Below the pieces are notes generated by a model. The model saw only the letters and a program-made list of their open reading frames with translations. It was not told the origin of the DNA and searched no databases. Positions 17,974 to 28,382 of a stretch of DNA of 64,000 nt are shown here, piece after piece (positions within the stretch are counted from its first letter, which is position 1; every line of letters begins with the position of its first letter). Both the position numbers and the translations under genes were made by a program. Where the stretch lies: positions 186,001 through 250,000 of the forward strand of contig JAVLUG010000027.1 of assembly GCA_031629035.1 (NCBI GenBank), written 5' to 3'. This stretch comes from MVYY01 sp012517575 (GTDB lineage Bacteria > Bacteroidota > Bacteroidia > Bacteroidales > Paludibacteraceae).

Positions 17974-19944
17974 ATGAAACAACAAGAAAAACCATTGGAA
18001 GAAATTAAGATAGATCCCCGCATTCCCGAAGGGCCATTGGCTGAAAAATGGACCAATTACAAAGCTCATCAAAAGCTGGTCAATCCCGCCAACAAACGTC
18101 GTTTGGACATAATTGTCGTGGGTACCGGACTGGCAGGCGCATCAGCAGCTGCCTCGCTGGGCGAATTGGGATTCAACGTGTTGAGTTTCTGCATTCAGGA
18201 TTCACCCCGTCGCGCACATTCCATCGCGGCTCAGGGCGGTATCAATGCAGCTAAAAATTATCAGAACGACGGTGATTCGGTTTATCGACTTTTTTACGAT
18301 ACCATTAAGGGCGGCGATTACCGGGCTCGCGAAGCCAATGTTTACCGCTTGGCTGAAGTTTCAGGAAATATTATCGACCAATGTGTAGCACAAGGCGTTC
18401 CTTTTGCACGCGAATATGGTGGTTTGCTCGACAATCGTTCTTTTGGTGGCGCTCAGGTTTCGCGTACTTTCTATGCCAAAGGTCAGACCGGTCAGCAATT
18501 GCTGCTTGGAGCCTATTCGGCCATGAGTCGGCAAATTGCCAAAGGAACGGTAAAACTTTTTCCACGCCGCGAAATGTTGGATGTAGTCATTATCGATGGC
18601 CGTGCACGTGGAATAATTGTACGTAATCTTGTTACCGGAAAAATTGAACGTTATTCGGCTCATGCCGTAGTGGTGGCTACCGGCGGTTATGGAAATACCT
18701 ATTTCCTTTCCACCAATGCTATGGCTTCCAACGGTTCTGCGGCCATTCAAATATACAAAAAAGGAGCTTATTTTGCCAATCCTTCTTATGTTCAGATTCA
18801 TCCTACGTGTATTCCTGTTCATGGCGATTATCAGTCGAAACTGACTCTTATGTCGGAATCGCTGCGTAACGATGGAAGAATTTGGGTACCGAAGAGAAAA
18901 GAAGATGCAGAGGCCATACGTGCAGGTAAGTTAAAACCAACCGATTTAAAGGAAGAAGATCGCGATTATTATCTGGAACGTCGTTATCCGGCATTTGGTA
19001 ATTTGGTGCCGCGTGATGTTGCTTCCCGCGCTGCCAAAGAACGTTGCGATGCAGGTTATGGCGTGGGTAACACTGGTTTGGCCGTTTATCTCGACTTTTC
19101 TGAAGCCATTTCACGTTTGGGTATCAATGTCATCAAGGAACGATATGGAAATCTTTTCCAGATGTACGAAAAAATTGTGGACGATAATCCTTATGAAACG
19201 CCAATGATGATTTATCCGGCCATTCACTATACAATGGGTGGAATTTGGGTAGATTATGAATTGCAAACTTCTGTGAAAGGTCTTTTCTGTATCGGAGAAG
19301 CCAACTTTTCCGACCACGGTGCCAATCGTTTGGGAGCTTCGGCTTTGATGCAGGGTTTGGCAGATGGATATTTCGTTCTGCCTTATACCATTCAGAATTA
19401 TCTTTCCGACCAGATTCAGGTTCCGCGATTCAGCATCGATATGCCTGAATTTGAAGCATCCGAAAAGTCTATTAACGACCGGATTAAGCAGATTATGAAT
19501 ATCAAGGGAAAACGTTCTGTTGATTCCATCCATCGCGAACTGGGACTGTTGATGTGGGAATATGTAGGAATGTCGCGCAACAGGGAAGGTTTACAGATTG
19601 CATTGGACAAAATCAAGGAAGTTAGGAAAGAATTTTGGACAAATGTTTACGTGCCGGGAGATGAATACGATTTCAATACTGAACTGGCAAAAGCTTTACG
19701 TTTGGCCGACTTCATTGAGATAGGCGATTTGATTACACGTGATGCCCTTATGCGTGAGGAATCGTGTGGTGGGCATTTTAGGGAAGAATATCAGACGCCC
19801 GATGGTGAAGCAAAACGTAACGATGAAGAATTTTCTTTTGTTTCCTGCTGGAAGTTCAACGGCGAAGGAGAAGAACCTACACTGCTGAAAGAACCGTTGA
19901 ATTACGAATTTGTTCAACGTCAGCAGCGTAATTACAAAGAATAA
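17974..19944 (+). CDS. frdA: Succinate dehydrogenase/fumarate reductase flavoprotein subunit
   Basis: 656-residue cytoplasmic catalytic subunit that interconverts succinate and fumarate. The FAD-binding Rossmann motif is [20 protein letters not shown] (about 49-68). The covalent FAD histidine lies in [17 protein letters not shown]. The substrate-site region includes [11 protein letters not shown], and [21 protein letters not shown] forms the second FAD contact. The C-terminal helical domain includes [20 protein letters not shown]. It starts 68 bases after frdC and is followed by frdB. In anaerobic Bacteroidales this complex usually runs as fumarate reductase in propionate/succinate fermentation. 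Confidence 0.96.
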   Translation: MKQQEKPLEEIKIDPRIPEGPLAEKWTNYKAHQKLVNPANKRRLDIIVVGTGLAGASAAASLGELGFNVLSFCIQDSPRRAHSIAAQGGINAAKNYQNDGDSVYRLFYDTIKGGDYRAREANVYRLAEVSGNIIDQCVAQGVPFAREYGGLLDNRSFGGAQVSRTFYAKGQTGQQLLLGAYSAMSRQIAKGTVKLFPRREMLDVVIIDGRARGIIVRNLVTGKIERYSAHAVVVATGGYGNTYFLSTNAMASNGSAAIQIYKKGAYFANPSYVQIHPTCIPVHGDYQSKLTLMSESLRNDGRIWVPKRKEDAEAIRAGKLKPTDLKEEDRDYYLERRYPAFGNLVPRDVASRAAKERCDAGYGVGNTGLAVYLDFSEAISRLGINVIKERYGNLFQMYEKIVDDNPYETPMMIYPAIHYTMGGIWVDYELQTSVKGLFCIGEANFSDHGANRLGASALMQGLADGYFVLPYTIQNYLSDQIQVPRFSIDMPEFEASEKSINDRIKQIMNIKGKRSVDSIHRELGLLMWEYVGMSRNREGLQIALDKIKEVRKEFWTNVYVPGDEYDFNTELAKALRLADFIEIGDLITRDALMREESCGGHFREEYQTPDGEAKRNDEEFSFVSCWKFNGEGEEPTLLKEPLNYEFVQRQQRNYKE

Positions 19945-20001
19945 AGGGAACAATTTCTCAATCAAACTTATGATTCAATAGTCTATTCCAATCTCAACAA
20001 T

Positions 20002-20757
20002 ATGGAAAAATTCATAAATATCACGTTAAAAATCTGGCGACAAGCCGGGCCAAAAGCAAAGGGGAAATTTGAAACCTATCAGCTTGAAAAAGTTTCCACC
20101 GACAGTTCTTTTCTCGAAATGCTGGATATTCTGAACGAAAAACTTATCAGTGAACACATTGATCCCATAGCTTTCGATCATGATTGCCGCGAAGGAATTT
20201 GTGGTATGTGCAGTCTGTATATCAATGGACATCCACACGGTCCCGATACGGAAGTAACTACTTGTCAGTTGCATATGCGGAAATTCAAGGATGGCGAAAC
20301 TATTGTGGTGGAACCGTGGCGTTCGGCCGGTTTTCCGGTGATTAAAGATTTGGTTGTGGACAGAGGTGCTTTCGATAAGATTATTCAGGCGGGAGGATAT
20401 GTTTCGGTCAATACCGGCGGCGTGCCCGATGGCAATGCTATTCCGATTCCGAAAGAACATGCCGACGAAGCAATGGATGCGGCTACCTGCATTGGTTGTG
20501 GTGCATGCGTGGCAGCCTGCAAAAATGGTTCGGCCATGTTGTTTGTTTCTGCCAAAGTGAGTCATTTGGCTTTATTGCCGCAGGGAAAAGTGGAAGCTGC
20601 GAGACGCGTTAAAGCTATGGTTGCAAAAATGGATGAACTTGGCTTTGGCAATTGCACGAATACCGGTGCCTGCGAAGCAGAATGCCCCAAAAATGTTTCG
20701 ATTTCCAATATTGCACGTCTCAACCGGCAATTTCTTTCAGCTAAATTTAAAGATTGA
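20002..20757 (+). CDS. frdB: Succinate dehydrogenase/fumarate reductase iron-sulfur subunit
   Basis: 251-residue electron-transfer subunit. The [2Fe-2S] cluster cysteines lie in [15 protein letters not shown] and TTCQLH. The C-terminal part has [15 protein letters not shown] and [15 protein letters not shown] for the [4Fe-4S] and [3Fe-4S] clusters. The length fits the family. It ends the frdCAB operon, with an intrinsic terminator 32 bases downstream at 20789-20820. Confidence 0.96.
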   Translation: MEKFINITLKIWRQAGPKAKGKFETYQLEKVSTDSSFLEMLDILNEKLISEHIDPIAFDHDCREGICGMCSLYINGHPHGPDTEVTTCQLHMRKFKDGETIVVEPWRSAGFPVIKDLVVDRGAFDKIIQAGGYVSVNTGGVPDGNAIPIPKEHADEAMDAATCIGCGACVAACKNGSAMLFVSAKVSHLALLPQGKVEAARRVKAMVAKMDELGFGNCTNTGACEAECPKNVSISNIARLNRQFLSAKFKD

Positions 20758-20788
20758 CATTCTCGTTTATTACTCGATAGTTTTCAGT

Positions 20789-20820
20789 AAAAGACCGCTT
20801 GTTTTTCAGGTGGTCTTTTT
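20789..20820 (+). terminator. Rho-independent terminator of frdCAB
   Basis: AAAAGACC (20789-20796) pairs with GGTCTTTT (20812-20819), extendable inward by G-U and C-G pairs, and is followed by more T residues. It lies just after frdB. Confidence 0.85.
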
Positions 20821-20912
20821 TATTTCTGATTCAGTATTAGAAAAAATACGGTTAAAACTAATTGTAAATCAGTCTATAAAGTTCAGAATTTAGCCTAATT
20901 GTTTATAATGAA

Positions 20913-21177
20913 TAAGTTAACGTGAGTTCGATAGATGAATGTTGTACAAGCAATTATAAATAAGGTAATAAGGTTGATGAAAAGGAGGTATTCACCTGTT
21001 ACGAAGGTTAGTTGTGTCAAATAAGGTCATTATATATTCAGAAAACGAACCCCGTTATTTTAATAAAACCTTAGTAACGTTAATCAACAACAAGAATAAA
21101 CCTTATTATCTAATTAATTATCAACTTTTTATATGATTAAAACAGGTAAATCGTTATACCGAACTCACGTTAAGTTA
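20913..21177. repeat. 265-bp non-coding element bounded by 18-bp inverted repeats (MITE-like candidate)
   Basis: TAAGTTAACGTGAGTTCG at 20913-20930 is repeated in inverted orientation at 21160-21177 with one mismatch. The inside is AT-rich, holds several short AAGGT/ACCTT inverted motifs and no plausible gene. No clear target-site duplication was found by eye. It lies in the 633-base gap between frdB and the convergent small membrane protein gene; the rest of that gap (21178-21390) shows nothing recognisable. Confidence 0.55.
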
Positions 21178-21390
21178 CATAGTTCATTGAGTTGCAGAAA
21201 TGATGTTTAATATTTTTGAATGCGTAATCTGGGTTTATTTCTAATCAACCAATTACCTGAAATTGACCGAAATATTTTTGCTAAATTTCCGCTTCTTGGA
21301 AGAAAATGAGTTAAAGACCAAGACTAAAACAAGTTTGCCCCGAAAATACTTATCGATAGGTTGTTTGATGGATAAGGATTTTTTTGAGAT

Positions 21391-21663
21391 TTATTGGTCG
21401 TAGTGTTTTCGGAAAAAGTAGGCAATGGTAAAGGTTGGAATAAAATCGATGGAAGGCATTAACTCCTCAATTAGGTTAATCAGCGCACCAATTTTACCGT
21501 TTTTCCCGCCAAAGACACGATAAAAAATGTAAGCCGACAAGGGAGCGAAGAAAATATCTGTCCATTCGGAAGCAAAAGGCAAAATGTAGGTAATGCAACC
21601 CAGTACATCCATACACAGGCAAAAAAGTAAATTTGGTTTTTCCTTTTCGGATTTTCGATTCAT
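21391..21663 (-). CDS. Small hypothetical membrane protein
   Basis: 90-residue protein with two to three hydrophobic stretches (about 12-30, 34-50 and a weaker one near 72-82) and a charged N-terminus (MNRKSEKEKPN). I do not recognise a domain of known function; small proteins of this kind occur widely in Bacteroidota. It starts 19 bases after the end of the M16 peptidase gene, so it is probably the last gene of that operon. The C-terminus ends FFRKHYDQ. Confidence 0.7.
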   Translation of the reverse strand: MNRKSEKEKPNLLFCLCMDVLGCITYILPFASEWTDIFFAPLSAYIFYRVFGGKNGKIGALINLIEELMPSIDFIPTFTIAYFFRKHYDQ

Positions 21664-21682
21664 TTTAGTTGTGAAGATAATT

Positions 21683-22909
21683 TCAGTAATATTTTAAAAC
21701 GGATAATTTTTCAACGTTGAAAATAACTCGAGCAGTTTCCTGTAAATCTTTAGGTTGAATGATTTCCAGTTGTTTCTTCATGGTTTCCATATCTTCCATT
21801 TTACCGAAGCGCAAATAGCTTTTCCCCAAACTGAGTGCAAGATTTTCAGTGTTTTCTCTCGAAACAGTCATCTGTCCGATCAGTTGCTGTTTGTATTTAT
21901 TAAGTTTATTTTCCGGTATGGGATGGTCAATGATTTTTTGAAGTTGCTCCAAAACCAGATGTTCACATTTTTCGTCGTTTTTTTCGTCGCATGCATAATA
22001 TATACACCACCATCCGCAGTCGGTAAAAGGTTGATAATTGGATTCAGCGGTATAAACGAGTCCGTATTTTTCGCGCAGCGATAAATTGAGCAAACTGTTC
22101 ATCCCAGGTCCGCCCAAGATATTGTTCAGCAAATACATGGACAACCTGTTGGGATGGTATAAATCGAAACAACGGTTTCCAATGATGTTATGGATTTGAT
22201 GGGTTCTTTTCTTCAGTTTCGTCCTTTCCGCCCGATATACTTCTGGCGAATTACGTTTCAATATATTGGTCTCATTTTCTGAACTTTCTGAAACAAAATA
22301 TTCTTCGCACCATTTTGTCAAATGATTAAAATTTGTGTTTCCAACCACAAAAACGACCATTTGGTGAGGCTGATAGCATCTTTTTACAAAATTATTAATG
22401 GTTTCCGAATTCATTTTTTTCAATAATTTTGAGTTTCCCAGTATATTGTGTCCGAGCGGATGATCTTTAAAAATCAATTCTTCGAAATCGTCAAAAATGA
22501 GTTCTGATGGATTATCGTGGTAGGAAGCTATTTCATCTAAAATTACTTCCCGTTCTTTTTCGAGTTCCTTTTGAGGGAAAATAGAGTGAAGCGTCATGTC
22601 GGCTATTAGTTCAATCATGCGGCGGGTATATTTTTTCGTGGCCGCTGCATAAACCACTGTTTCTTCTTTGGATGTATAGGCATTGAGTTCGCCGCCGATA
22701 TCTTCCAGTCGGTTGATAATTTGCCTTGCATTTTTTTTTCGTGTCCCTTTGAAGAGCAAATGTTCGGCAAAATGTGCACAGCCTTCTTCATCTCGATTTT
22801 CGTCACGCGAACCGGCATTTATCGTAATACCACAAAAGGTTACTTCACTTTTCTTGGGAAGATATATGATACGCAATCCATTCGGTAGCGTATGGGTTTG
22901 GTAATTCAT
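21683..22909 (-). CDS. M16 family zinc metallopeptidase
   Basis: 408-residue peptidase of the insulinase/processing-peptidase family. The inverted zinc motif is H46-F-A-E49-H50 (HFAEHLLFKGT), with the downstream zinc-ligand Glu in EREVILDEIASYH. It has one active N-terminal domain and a C-terminal half-domain (LREKYGLVYTAESNYQPF). The length fits the short bacterial PqqL/YmxG-like group. No signal peptide was seen, so a cytoplasmic location is likely. It follows mnmA on the same strand with a 67-base gap. Confidence 0.92.
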   Translation of the reverse strand: MNYQTHTLPNGLRIIYLPKKSEVTFCGITINAGSRDENRDEEGCAHFAEHLLFKGTRKKNARQIINRLEDIGGELNAYTSKEETVVYAAATKKYTRRMIELIADMTLHSIFPQKELEKEREVILDEIASYHDNPSELIFDDFEELIFKDHPLGHNILGNSKLLKKMNSETINNFVKRCYQPHQMVVFVVGNTNFNHLTKWCEEYFVSESSENETNILKRNSPEVYRAERTKLKKRTHQIHNIIGNRCFDLYHPNRLSMYLLNNILGGPGMNSLLNLSLREKYGLVYTAESNYQPFTDCGWWCIYYACDEKNDEKCEHLVLEQLQKIIDHPIPENKLNKYKQQLIGQMTVSRENTENLALSLGKSYLRFGKMEDMETMKKQLEIIQPKDLQETARVIFNVEKLSVLKYY

Positions 22910-22976
22910 GTGCAGAGCTTGTTTGTCGAGATTTGATTGGTTTCAATTGCGAAAAGGAGACTGTTTATTTACTTTG

Positions 22977-24038
22977 TCAGTTAATTTCACCACTTCCGAT
23001 ACAAATGTGGGAGTCTTTGTCGTAAATCACGCCAAATTGCCCCGGAGCGATACCTTGAATTTTCTTTTCGGAAACAACCTGCCATTCATTGTCGGAATAC
23101 AGTATTTTTCCTTTGGTAAATTCCGGTGTATGTCTGATTTTGAAGGTTATTTCCGTTTCTTTCTTTTCGTTTTGCCATGGATTTTCAGTAATAAAATGAA
23201 AATTGCGCATCGAAAATACATTTCCATATTGCGTCTCCACATCGTAACCGCAGGAAACGTAAATGATATTGGCAGCAATGTCTTTTTTTACCACATACCA
23301 GGGCCCGCCCGAAAGTCCCAAACCTTTGCGTTGTCCAATGGTATGAAACCAGTAACCTTTGTGTTTTCCCAAAATTTTCCCTGTTTCCCATTCTACAATT
23401 GGGCCTTCTTTTTCTCCCAAATATCGACGAATGAAATCATTGTAGTTAATTTTTCCCAGGAAACAGATTCCCTGACTGTCCTGTCTTTTGGCGCTGGGCA
23501 GACCGGTTTTGTGTGCAATGCTCCTTACTTCGCTTTTCATTAAGTGTCCGATGGGAAACATCAGTTTTGAGACTTGCAGATAATCGATTTGTGCAAGAAA
23601 ATCCGTCTGATCTTTTATCGGATCTTTTGCGGTGGACAGATAAGTTTTTCCGTCTTTTTCGGTGATAGTGGCATAATGTCCTGTAGCAGTTTTGTCGAAA
23701 TCTTTTCCGACTTTTTGTTCAAAAATGCCGAATTTTATCAGCTTATTACACATCACGTCGGGATTTGGGGTTAATCCTTCTTTCACCTTGCTTATTGTGT
23801 AGGCAACAACGGTTTCCCAATAATCTTTGTGTAAGTCGATGATTTCGAGGTTGCAACCATATTTTTGGGCTACGAGTGTAGCCATTTCGATATCTTCTTC
23901 GGACGAACAATTCAATAATTCGTCTTCGTCTCTTCCAATTTTAATGTAAAACAACGAAGGAGTGTACCCTTGTTCTTTAAGTAGATGAACGACTACTGAG
24001 CTGTCAACACCACCCGATAGTAAAGCCGCTATTTTCAT
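22977..24038 (-). CDS. mnmA: tRNA-specific 2-thiouridylase MnmA
   Basis: Installs the 2-thio group on wobble uridine U34 of Lys, Glu and Gln tRNAs, using ATP and a sulfur relay. The 353-residue sequence has the PP-loop [10 protein letters not shown] (S8-S14), and the catalytic cysteines C97 ([13 protein letters not shown]) and C192 ([15 protein letters not shown]). The central tRNA-binding part and the C-terminal beta-barrel are present. It starts 20 bases after the stop of the LuxR-type regulator, suggesting cotranscription. Bacteroidota often carry a second mnmA copy; only one is in this window. Confidence 0.94.
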   Translation of the reverse strand: MKIAALLSGGVDSSVVVHLLKEQGYTPSLFYIKIGRDEDELLNCSSEEDIEMATLVAQKYGCNLEIIDLHKDYWETVVAYTISKVKEGLTPNPDVMCNKLIKFGIFEQKVGKDFDKTATGHYATITEKDGKTYLSTAKDPIKDQTDFLAQIDYLQVSKLMFPIGHLMKSEVRSIAHKTGLPSAKRQDSQGICFLGKINYNDFIRRYLGEKEGPIVEWETGKILGKHKGYWFHTIGQRKGLGLSGGPWYVVKKDIAANIIYVSCGYDVETQYGNVFSMRNFHFITENPWQNEKKETEITFKIRHTPEFTKGKILYSDNEWQVVSEKKIQGIAPGQFGVIYDKDSHICIGSGEIN

Positions 24039-24058
24039 TTTTGTTTTCTGTCTCCGAT

Positions 24059-24709
24059 TTAAATATAATATTCAGCCAGATTGACTATTCCTGCCCGCAT
24101 AGCATATTTTGTGGCTTCGTGCACGTTGTTAACTTTGATTTTGCGGAAAATATTTTTTCTGTGTGTCATAATGGTATGAACACTTACAAAGCGCTCGGCA
24201 GCTATTTCCTTTGTGGTTTTTCCCAAAGCAATTTCTTTCAGAATTTCACGCTCTGTAGGTGTTAAAACCGACTTACCGTTCTGTCTCAAATTTTTGTTGC
24301 AGTCAATCAGCAAATTGGATACAAAGTTACAAATAAACCTGTTACCTGACAATGTTTCTTTTAAAGCCAATTTTATTTCGTCTTCATTGCTGTTTTTTGT
24401 GAGTACACTGAAAGAGTGGGTGTTGTAAATGATTTGTTGAAGAAATTCTTCACTCAATTCTTCGGAAAATAATAGCCAATCAGTTTTTTCGAAACGCATT
24501 CCGCAAATTATCAATTCGTTGACGTTTTCAAAATCGAAGAGTGTATAATCCAGTATAACCAAAGATTCCTGATGCTCAGCAAGCAGCATTTCCAGTTCCT
24601 TTTTTGTAGCAGCTTCCTGAATGGAGGACACCAACGGATTGTTTGAAATCAGATAGAGCCAGCCGGCTTTGGAAATATATTGATTATCGGAAAGAATAAT
24701 ATTCTTCAT
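24059..24709 (-). CDS. LuxR-family response regulator transcription factor
   Basis: 216-residue regulator. The C-terminal LuxR/FixJ-type helix-turn-helix is clear at about 145-205 ([40 protein letters not shown]). The N-terminal part is receiver-like, with a possible phospho-acceptor Asp in [10 protein letters not shown], but the usual acidic pair near the N-terminus is weak (SDNQY), so phosphorylation is uncertain. No histidine kinase lies nearby. It is the first gene of the mnmA-M16-small protein group. Confidence 0.85.
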   Translation of the reverse strand: MKNIILSDNQYISKAGWLYLISNNPLVSSIQEAATKKELEMLLAEHQESLVILDYTLFDFENVNELIICGMRFEKTDWLLFSEELSEEFLQQIIYNTHSFSVLTKNSNEDEIKLALKETLSGNRFICNFVSNLLIDCNKNLRQNGKSVLTPTEREILKEIALGKTTKEIAAERFVSVHTIMTHRKNIFRKIKVNNVHEATKYAMRAGIVNLAEYYI

Positions 24710-24871
24710 GTTTTTTGCCTGTCACTCGTTTTTTAAGCATCTGTAATTGAAATTCAGTGCATTTAATTATAATCGCTACAGAATAGTTTTTGTTCACTTG
24801 TCCGCTTAAAAACTGGAATTTGTTTCAAATTTTTTTGTGGGGAATAATCAAAATTGCTGAGCATAAGCAAA

Positions 24872-24897
24872 AAAAGACGACCCAACAGCCGTCTTTC
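24872..24897 (-). terminator. Rho-independent terminator of the T9SS operon
   Basis: On the minus strand AAAGACG pairs with CGTCTTT around a 10-base loop, followed by further T residues. On the plus strand the arms are 24873-24879 and 24890-24896. It lies 29 bases after the gldN stop codon. Confidence 0.8.
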
Positions 24898-24925
24898 TGT
24901 GTATTTGAAATTATTAAGAGGTTTT

Positions 24926-25828
24926 TCAATATTCCCACAAATCCTGTTCAAAATTCAGTAGTTCATTATCTATTCTGTTCTGTTCTTTTCTGACTTTAGC
25001 AGGGTCTATAACATAATCCAGCAGCATTCTGCTGAACATGTTGCTGTCTCCCAGCAAATAACTTGCATAAAGTTTTAAGGAAAAGAAATCGTCGAAAGTC
25101 ATGCGTTGAGTATCGTTCCCATTTGGGACAGCATATTGTTTAGCCAGATAGGGACGAAGTTCATCATACGCAAACCAGCATATGACAGAACCCCTGAAAT
25201 ATCCCATTGTTTCTTTTGATTCGACATTGTCGGGATGAAGCGCATAAAGCGGAGCAATACCGATAATTTTGGAATACATTCTTGAAGTATGCTTGTCGAA
25301 GAAAATAATTTCCTGAATGAGGAATTTTAACTGGTTGCGCACATACTGCATATAGCGATAATTATTGAATGTCCTTTGCTTAGTAACCGGATCAACCTGA
25401 ATAAGGTCACTTGCCTTGTCTTCATCAAAAGCAAAAGCTCTTGATAATTCTTCTCCTTCCAGTAATTCATCAAATTCGGGTTTAATATCGCGAGGATTTT
25501 TTTTGTACACATTTACGCCATCGCAAATGGCATCAATCATGACGGTAAACAGATTTCTATATTCCTTATTGGGTCGGGTTGGAAAGTAGAGCTGATAATT
25601 TTGCTTGTCCCGCATGTCAATAACTCTATAAACTACTCTTGACCACACAATATCGTCCCTTCTGTGTTGAGTAACAGCTATGGTATCAGCCAGCGTATCG
25701 AGTTCGGTGGTGGCTATATTGACGTTTCCCTTGCTGTCGAAAAAAGGAATTTCATTCATTTGGGCTGAAAGCGTAAGAGGAAGAATGAACAACCCCATGA
25801 GCAATGCAATAACACCAATTTTTTTCAT
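24926..25828 (-). CDS. gldN: T9SS periplasmic ring protein GldN/PorN
   Basis: 300-residue periplasmic component that binds the lipoprotein GldK/PorK in the ring under the outer membrane. Signal peptide about 1-22 (MKKIGVIALLMGLFILPLTLSAQ). Family features include DDIVWSRVVYRVIDMRDKQN, LYFPTRPNKEYRNLF and GIAPLYALH. It is the last gene of the minus-strand operon, with a terminator at 24872-24897. Confidence 0.95.
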   Translation of the reverse strand: MKKIGVIALLMGLFILPLTLSAQMNEIPFFDSKGNVNIATTELDTLADTIAVTQHRRDDIVWSRVVYRVIDMRDKQNYQLYFPTRPNKEYRNLFTVMIDAICDGVNVYKKNPRDIKPEFDELLEGEELSRAFAFDEDKASDLIQVDPVTKQRTFNNYRYMQYVRNQLKFLIQEIIFFDKHTSRMYSKIIGIAPLYALHPDNVESKETMGYFRGSVICWFAYDELRPYLAKQYAVPNGNDTQRMTFDDFFSLKLYASYLLGDSNMFSRMLLDYVIDPAKVRKEQNRIDNELLNFEQDLWEY

Positions 25829-25890
25829 AAGTGAATAAATATTTTGGTTTATTAGTTTTTTATTTTTAAAATCGTAATTTCAATATCTAT

Positions 25891-27426
25891 TTAAATCTGT
25901 ACCTGTATCAATCCTAAATTTCTAACTTTTCCATCAGGCCCTACTGCCTTAATGTTTTTAAAAGTAATATAATCGCCTCCTTCCAATCTTTCAATATCAG
26001 ATAATTGTCTATTGCTTAATCTCGATCCGGAAGTTTCTACCGAGCCAAATACGGTAAGCATGGCGAAAGAAATAACATTGAATTTGGCCTGAATCAGCTC
26101 ATCTTCTCCGTAACTTGCCACAATGGCAACATTGTCGCCTCTCAACATTCGTTTGTTTAGGCTTCCGTCCTGAATTAAGCGAGTAATTCCTCCTGCATCG
26201 GAATATTGTAAATATGCTTTCGGATCAGGTAAATACCTTACCCTGTAGGAATTATTTCCCATTAAAATTTCTTTTCCTTCAACTTTTGCATACACAGCAA
26301 TATTAATTTCTCCATCCTGCGTTGGACGTATAATAAATTTACCTCCACTGGTTTTTTGTACGGTTGCTCCTGAAACTCTGACCGAAATATTTTCAGCAGC
26401 AACACCTGGAACAGATATACTGAATTTGTGATCAATACCGCGATAAACCACGTTTAAATCTTCATTGGAAATGGTGGCTGATGGTTCTCCAACAATGTAG
26501 TCGCTCGAGAAAGGAAATTTACGTACGTTACCATCGTTTCCCGCCAGCAGAATAAAGCCGGAATAATTAAAACTGCCTGAGCGAGTACAATTCACTTCAT
26601 ATTTTCCATTTGGAATCATTGAGTTTCCAATAAAATATTGTGGTGTTTTAGTGGAGTCCACTGCTGAAAGAACAATTTGAGCCGAATATTTGCTTCCCCT
26701 TATCACATAACGTGAATTGGGTACTACAAGTGCTTCAATTTTGTTTACTCTGTAGTCGGAAACATCAGTCTGTGATTTCAGATACTGAATAACTTCAGCC
26801 TCAGCCATGCGAACATCACTTTGATATTTGGTAAGAACGGTTACTACTGCTGAAACAGGCATCATCTCAAAAATGGCATATTCCCATGGTGTTCCACTCT
26901 TGGTTGGCGCAGTTGAAAAAATGGTTGCATACATTTTTTGTTTGGCAGGACTGTTTTCAGATAATGAAATTAAAAAATCTCTGTAAGATTCAATGTTTCG
27001 TTTCAAAATTTTACCATTTCCTTTTACCAGTGCATACTCACCAGGTGCATCATAATTTTCCTTGTTGATCACATTTCGGGCTTCGGGATCAGCATCTCCG
27101 TTATCCACCATTTTGATAATATCGTATTTGAAATTTTGAATATAATTGTACAATGAGTCGGATTTATGTTTTACCATCAAAGCTTTGTCGAGCCATTCTT
27201 TCACTTTGGCAGGATTTTGTTTGTACAAGTATTCGAATTCATTGAACAAATCTTCATTTCTTACGGCGGTAGAATTAATGGTAGTATGCAAACTGTCATC
27301 TACCATAGTAAAACCTTCCAGCACTTCACTCGATACGTTCAATGCCAGCATGGCCGTCAGTACCAGATACATCAATCCGATCATTTTTTGTCGGGTGGTC
27401 TCCGGACAATTTTTTGCTCCACTCAT
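25891..27426 (-). CDS. gldM: T9SS motor/periplasmic protein GldM/PorM
   Basis: 511-residue protein with one transmembrane helix at about residues 13-33 (MIGLMYLVLTAMLALNVSSEVL). A long periplasmic part with several domains follows. It forms the proton-driven inner-membrane motor with GldL and transmits energy to the GldK/N ring. The opening CPETTRQKMIGLMYLVLTAM is highly characteristic. It lies between gldL (51 bases) and gldN (62 bases). Confidence 0.97.
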   Translation of the reverse strand: MSGAKNCPETTRQKMIGLMYLVLTAMLALNVSSEVLEGFTMVDDSLHTTINSTAVRNEDLFNEFEYLYKQNPAKVKEWLDKALMVKHKSDSLYNYIQNFKYDIIKMVDNGDADPEARNVINKENYDAPGEYALVKGNGKILKRNIESYRDFLISLSENSPAKQKMYATIFSTAPTKSGTPWEYAIFEMMPVSAVVTVLTKYQSDVRMAEAEVIQYLKSQTDVSDYRVNKIEALVVPNSRYVIRGSKYSAQIVLSAVDSTKTPQYFIGNSMIPNGKYEVNCTRSGSFNYSGFILLAGNDGNVRKFPFSSDYIVGEPSATISNEDLNVVYRGIDHKFSISVPGVAAENISVRVSGATVQKTSGGKFIIRPTQDGEINIAVYAKVEGKEILMGNNSYRVRYLPDPKAYLQYSDAGGITRLIQDGSLNKRMLRGDNVAIVASYGEDELIQAKFNVISFAMLTVFGSVETSGSRLSNRQLSDIERLEGGDYITFKNIKAVGPDGKVRNLGLIQVQI

Positions 27427-27477
27427 TTTTCTTTATTTGATCTTACTTGTTTTGTAAATTGGTAGTAAAAAATTAAA

Positions 27478-28356
27478 TCAACTCAATGCATTCAACATGT
27501 TGCCATACACCCGATTAAGTTCTGTAATCTGTTGTGTCAGTTTGATTGTTTCGTTTTTGTATTTTTCTGATTCTTCAGCACTTTCAGTGGAATATGAATT
27601 GATTTTTTTCAAATTAGAGAGAATAATTTCCAATTCTTTGTTGGAAATTCCTATCTTGGTTGACTGTTCTTCCACATTTTTCAAATGAATTTCGTAAATG
27701 GCATTGAGTGAGCTCAAGTTTTTGTTAATTTTCTCGATTTCGCCGGTATAATCCTTTGATTTTTCTTCTGCTTTTCTCATCTCAGTGCCAATTCCTTCAT
27801 AAATGCCGGATAAATTGTGAAGAGAAGCGTTCAAATTATTTTGGTTTTTAGAGAAATTGCTTACAGATTCGGAGGCAGAAGCAATGTTGCGGATAAAATC
27901 AGAAGTAGGTGACGTCAAATCAGTAACAGAAGCAAGCTGCTGAGCAGTTGCAGAAAGATTTTTTATTCCTTCGGACAATTTTTCTACATCATCTTCCGAA
28001 ATTTTTTCTGCATAATTTATGTGAGGCAAATTAGGAGCAGTAGATACTGTTCCACTTCCTACCAGTTCAGTTTGAAATTTGGTAGTTCCATTTTCAAAAT
28101 CGAAAATCCTGTCCCAGTGATATTCCTTGAAAGGCTTATCAAAAGCGCCCAGTGAAAAAATAAATGCTTCGCAAATCATACCGGTACCAAGAACAACATT
28201 TGCTCCGGGTAAATGCAATATTTTAAACATGGCTCCGATAATTACTACCCCGGCACCAACACTGTATATGGCATTGATAACTTTTTTCCCTTTGGGAGAA
28301 TTCCACCAAATTGTGAATGCCGATTGTTTTTTGGGATTTGAAGAGTTTTGTGACAT
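27478..28356 (-). CDS. gldL: T9SS inner-membrane motor protein GldL/PorL
   Basis: 292-residue protein. Two transmembrane helices (about 26-45 and 53-72) hold an intramembrane Glu, E63 in GMICEAFIFSLGAFDKP, the type of residue linked to proton use in GldLM motors. A conserved FKILHLPGAN loop lies between them. The C-terminal cytoplasmic part is Ser/Asn/Glu-rich and predicted helical/coiled coil (about 110-290). It pairs with GldM and lies between gldK (26 bases) and gldM. Confidence 0.96.
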   Translation of the reverse strand: MSQNSSNPKKQSAFTIWWNSPKGKKVINAIYSVGAGVVIIGAMFKILHLPGANVVLGTGMICEAFIFSLGAFDKPFKEYHWDRIFDFENGTTKFQTELVGSGTVSTAPNLPHINYAEKISEDDVEKLSEGIKNLSATAQQLASVTDLTSPTSDFIRNIASASESVSNFSKNQNNLNASLHNLSGIYEGIGTEMRKAEEKSKDYTGEIEKINKNLSSLNAIYEIHLKNVEEQSTKIGISNKELEIILSNLKKINSYSTESAEESEKYKNETIKLTQQITELNRVYGNMLNALS

Positions 28357-28382
28357 GTTTGTAATTTTTAAAGTTTAGAGTT

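Noticed and set aside
22908..23543. 211-codon plus-strand frame opposite mnmA
   Set aside because: mnmA has all catalytic motifs on the minus strand; this frame is Phe-rich shadow sequence.
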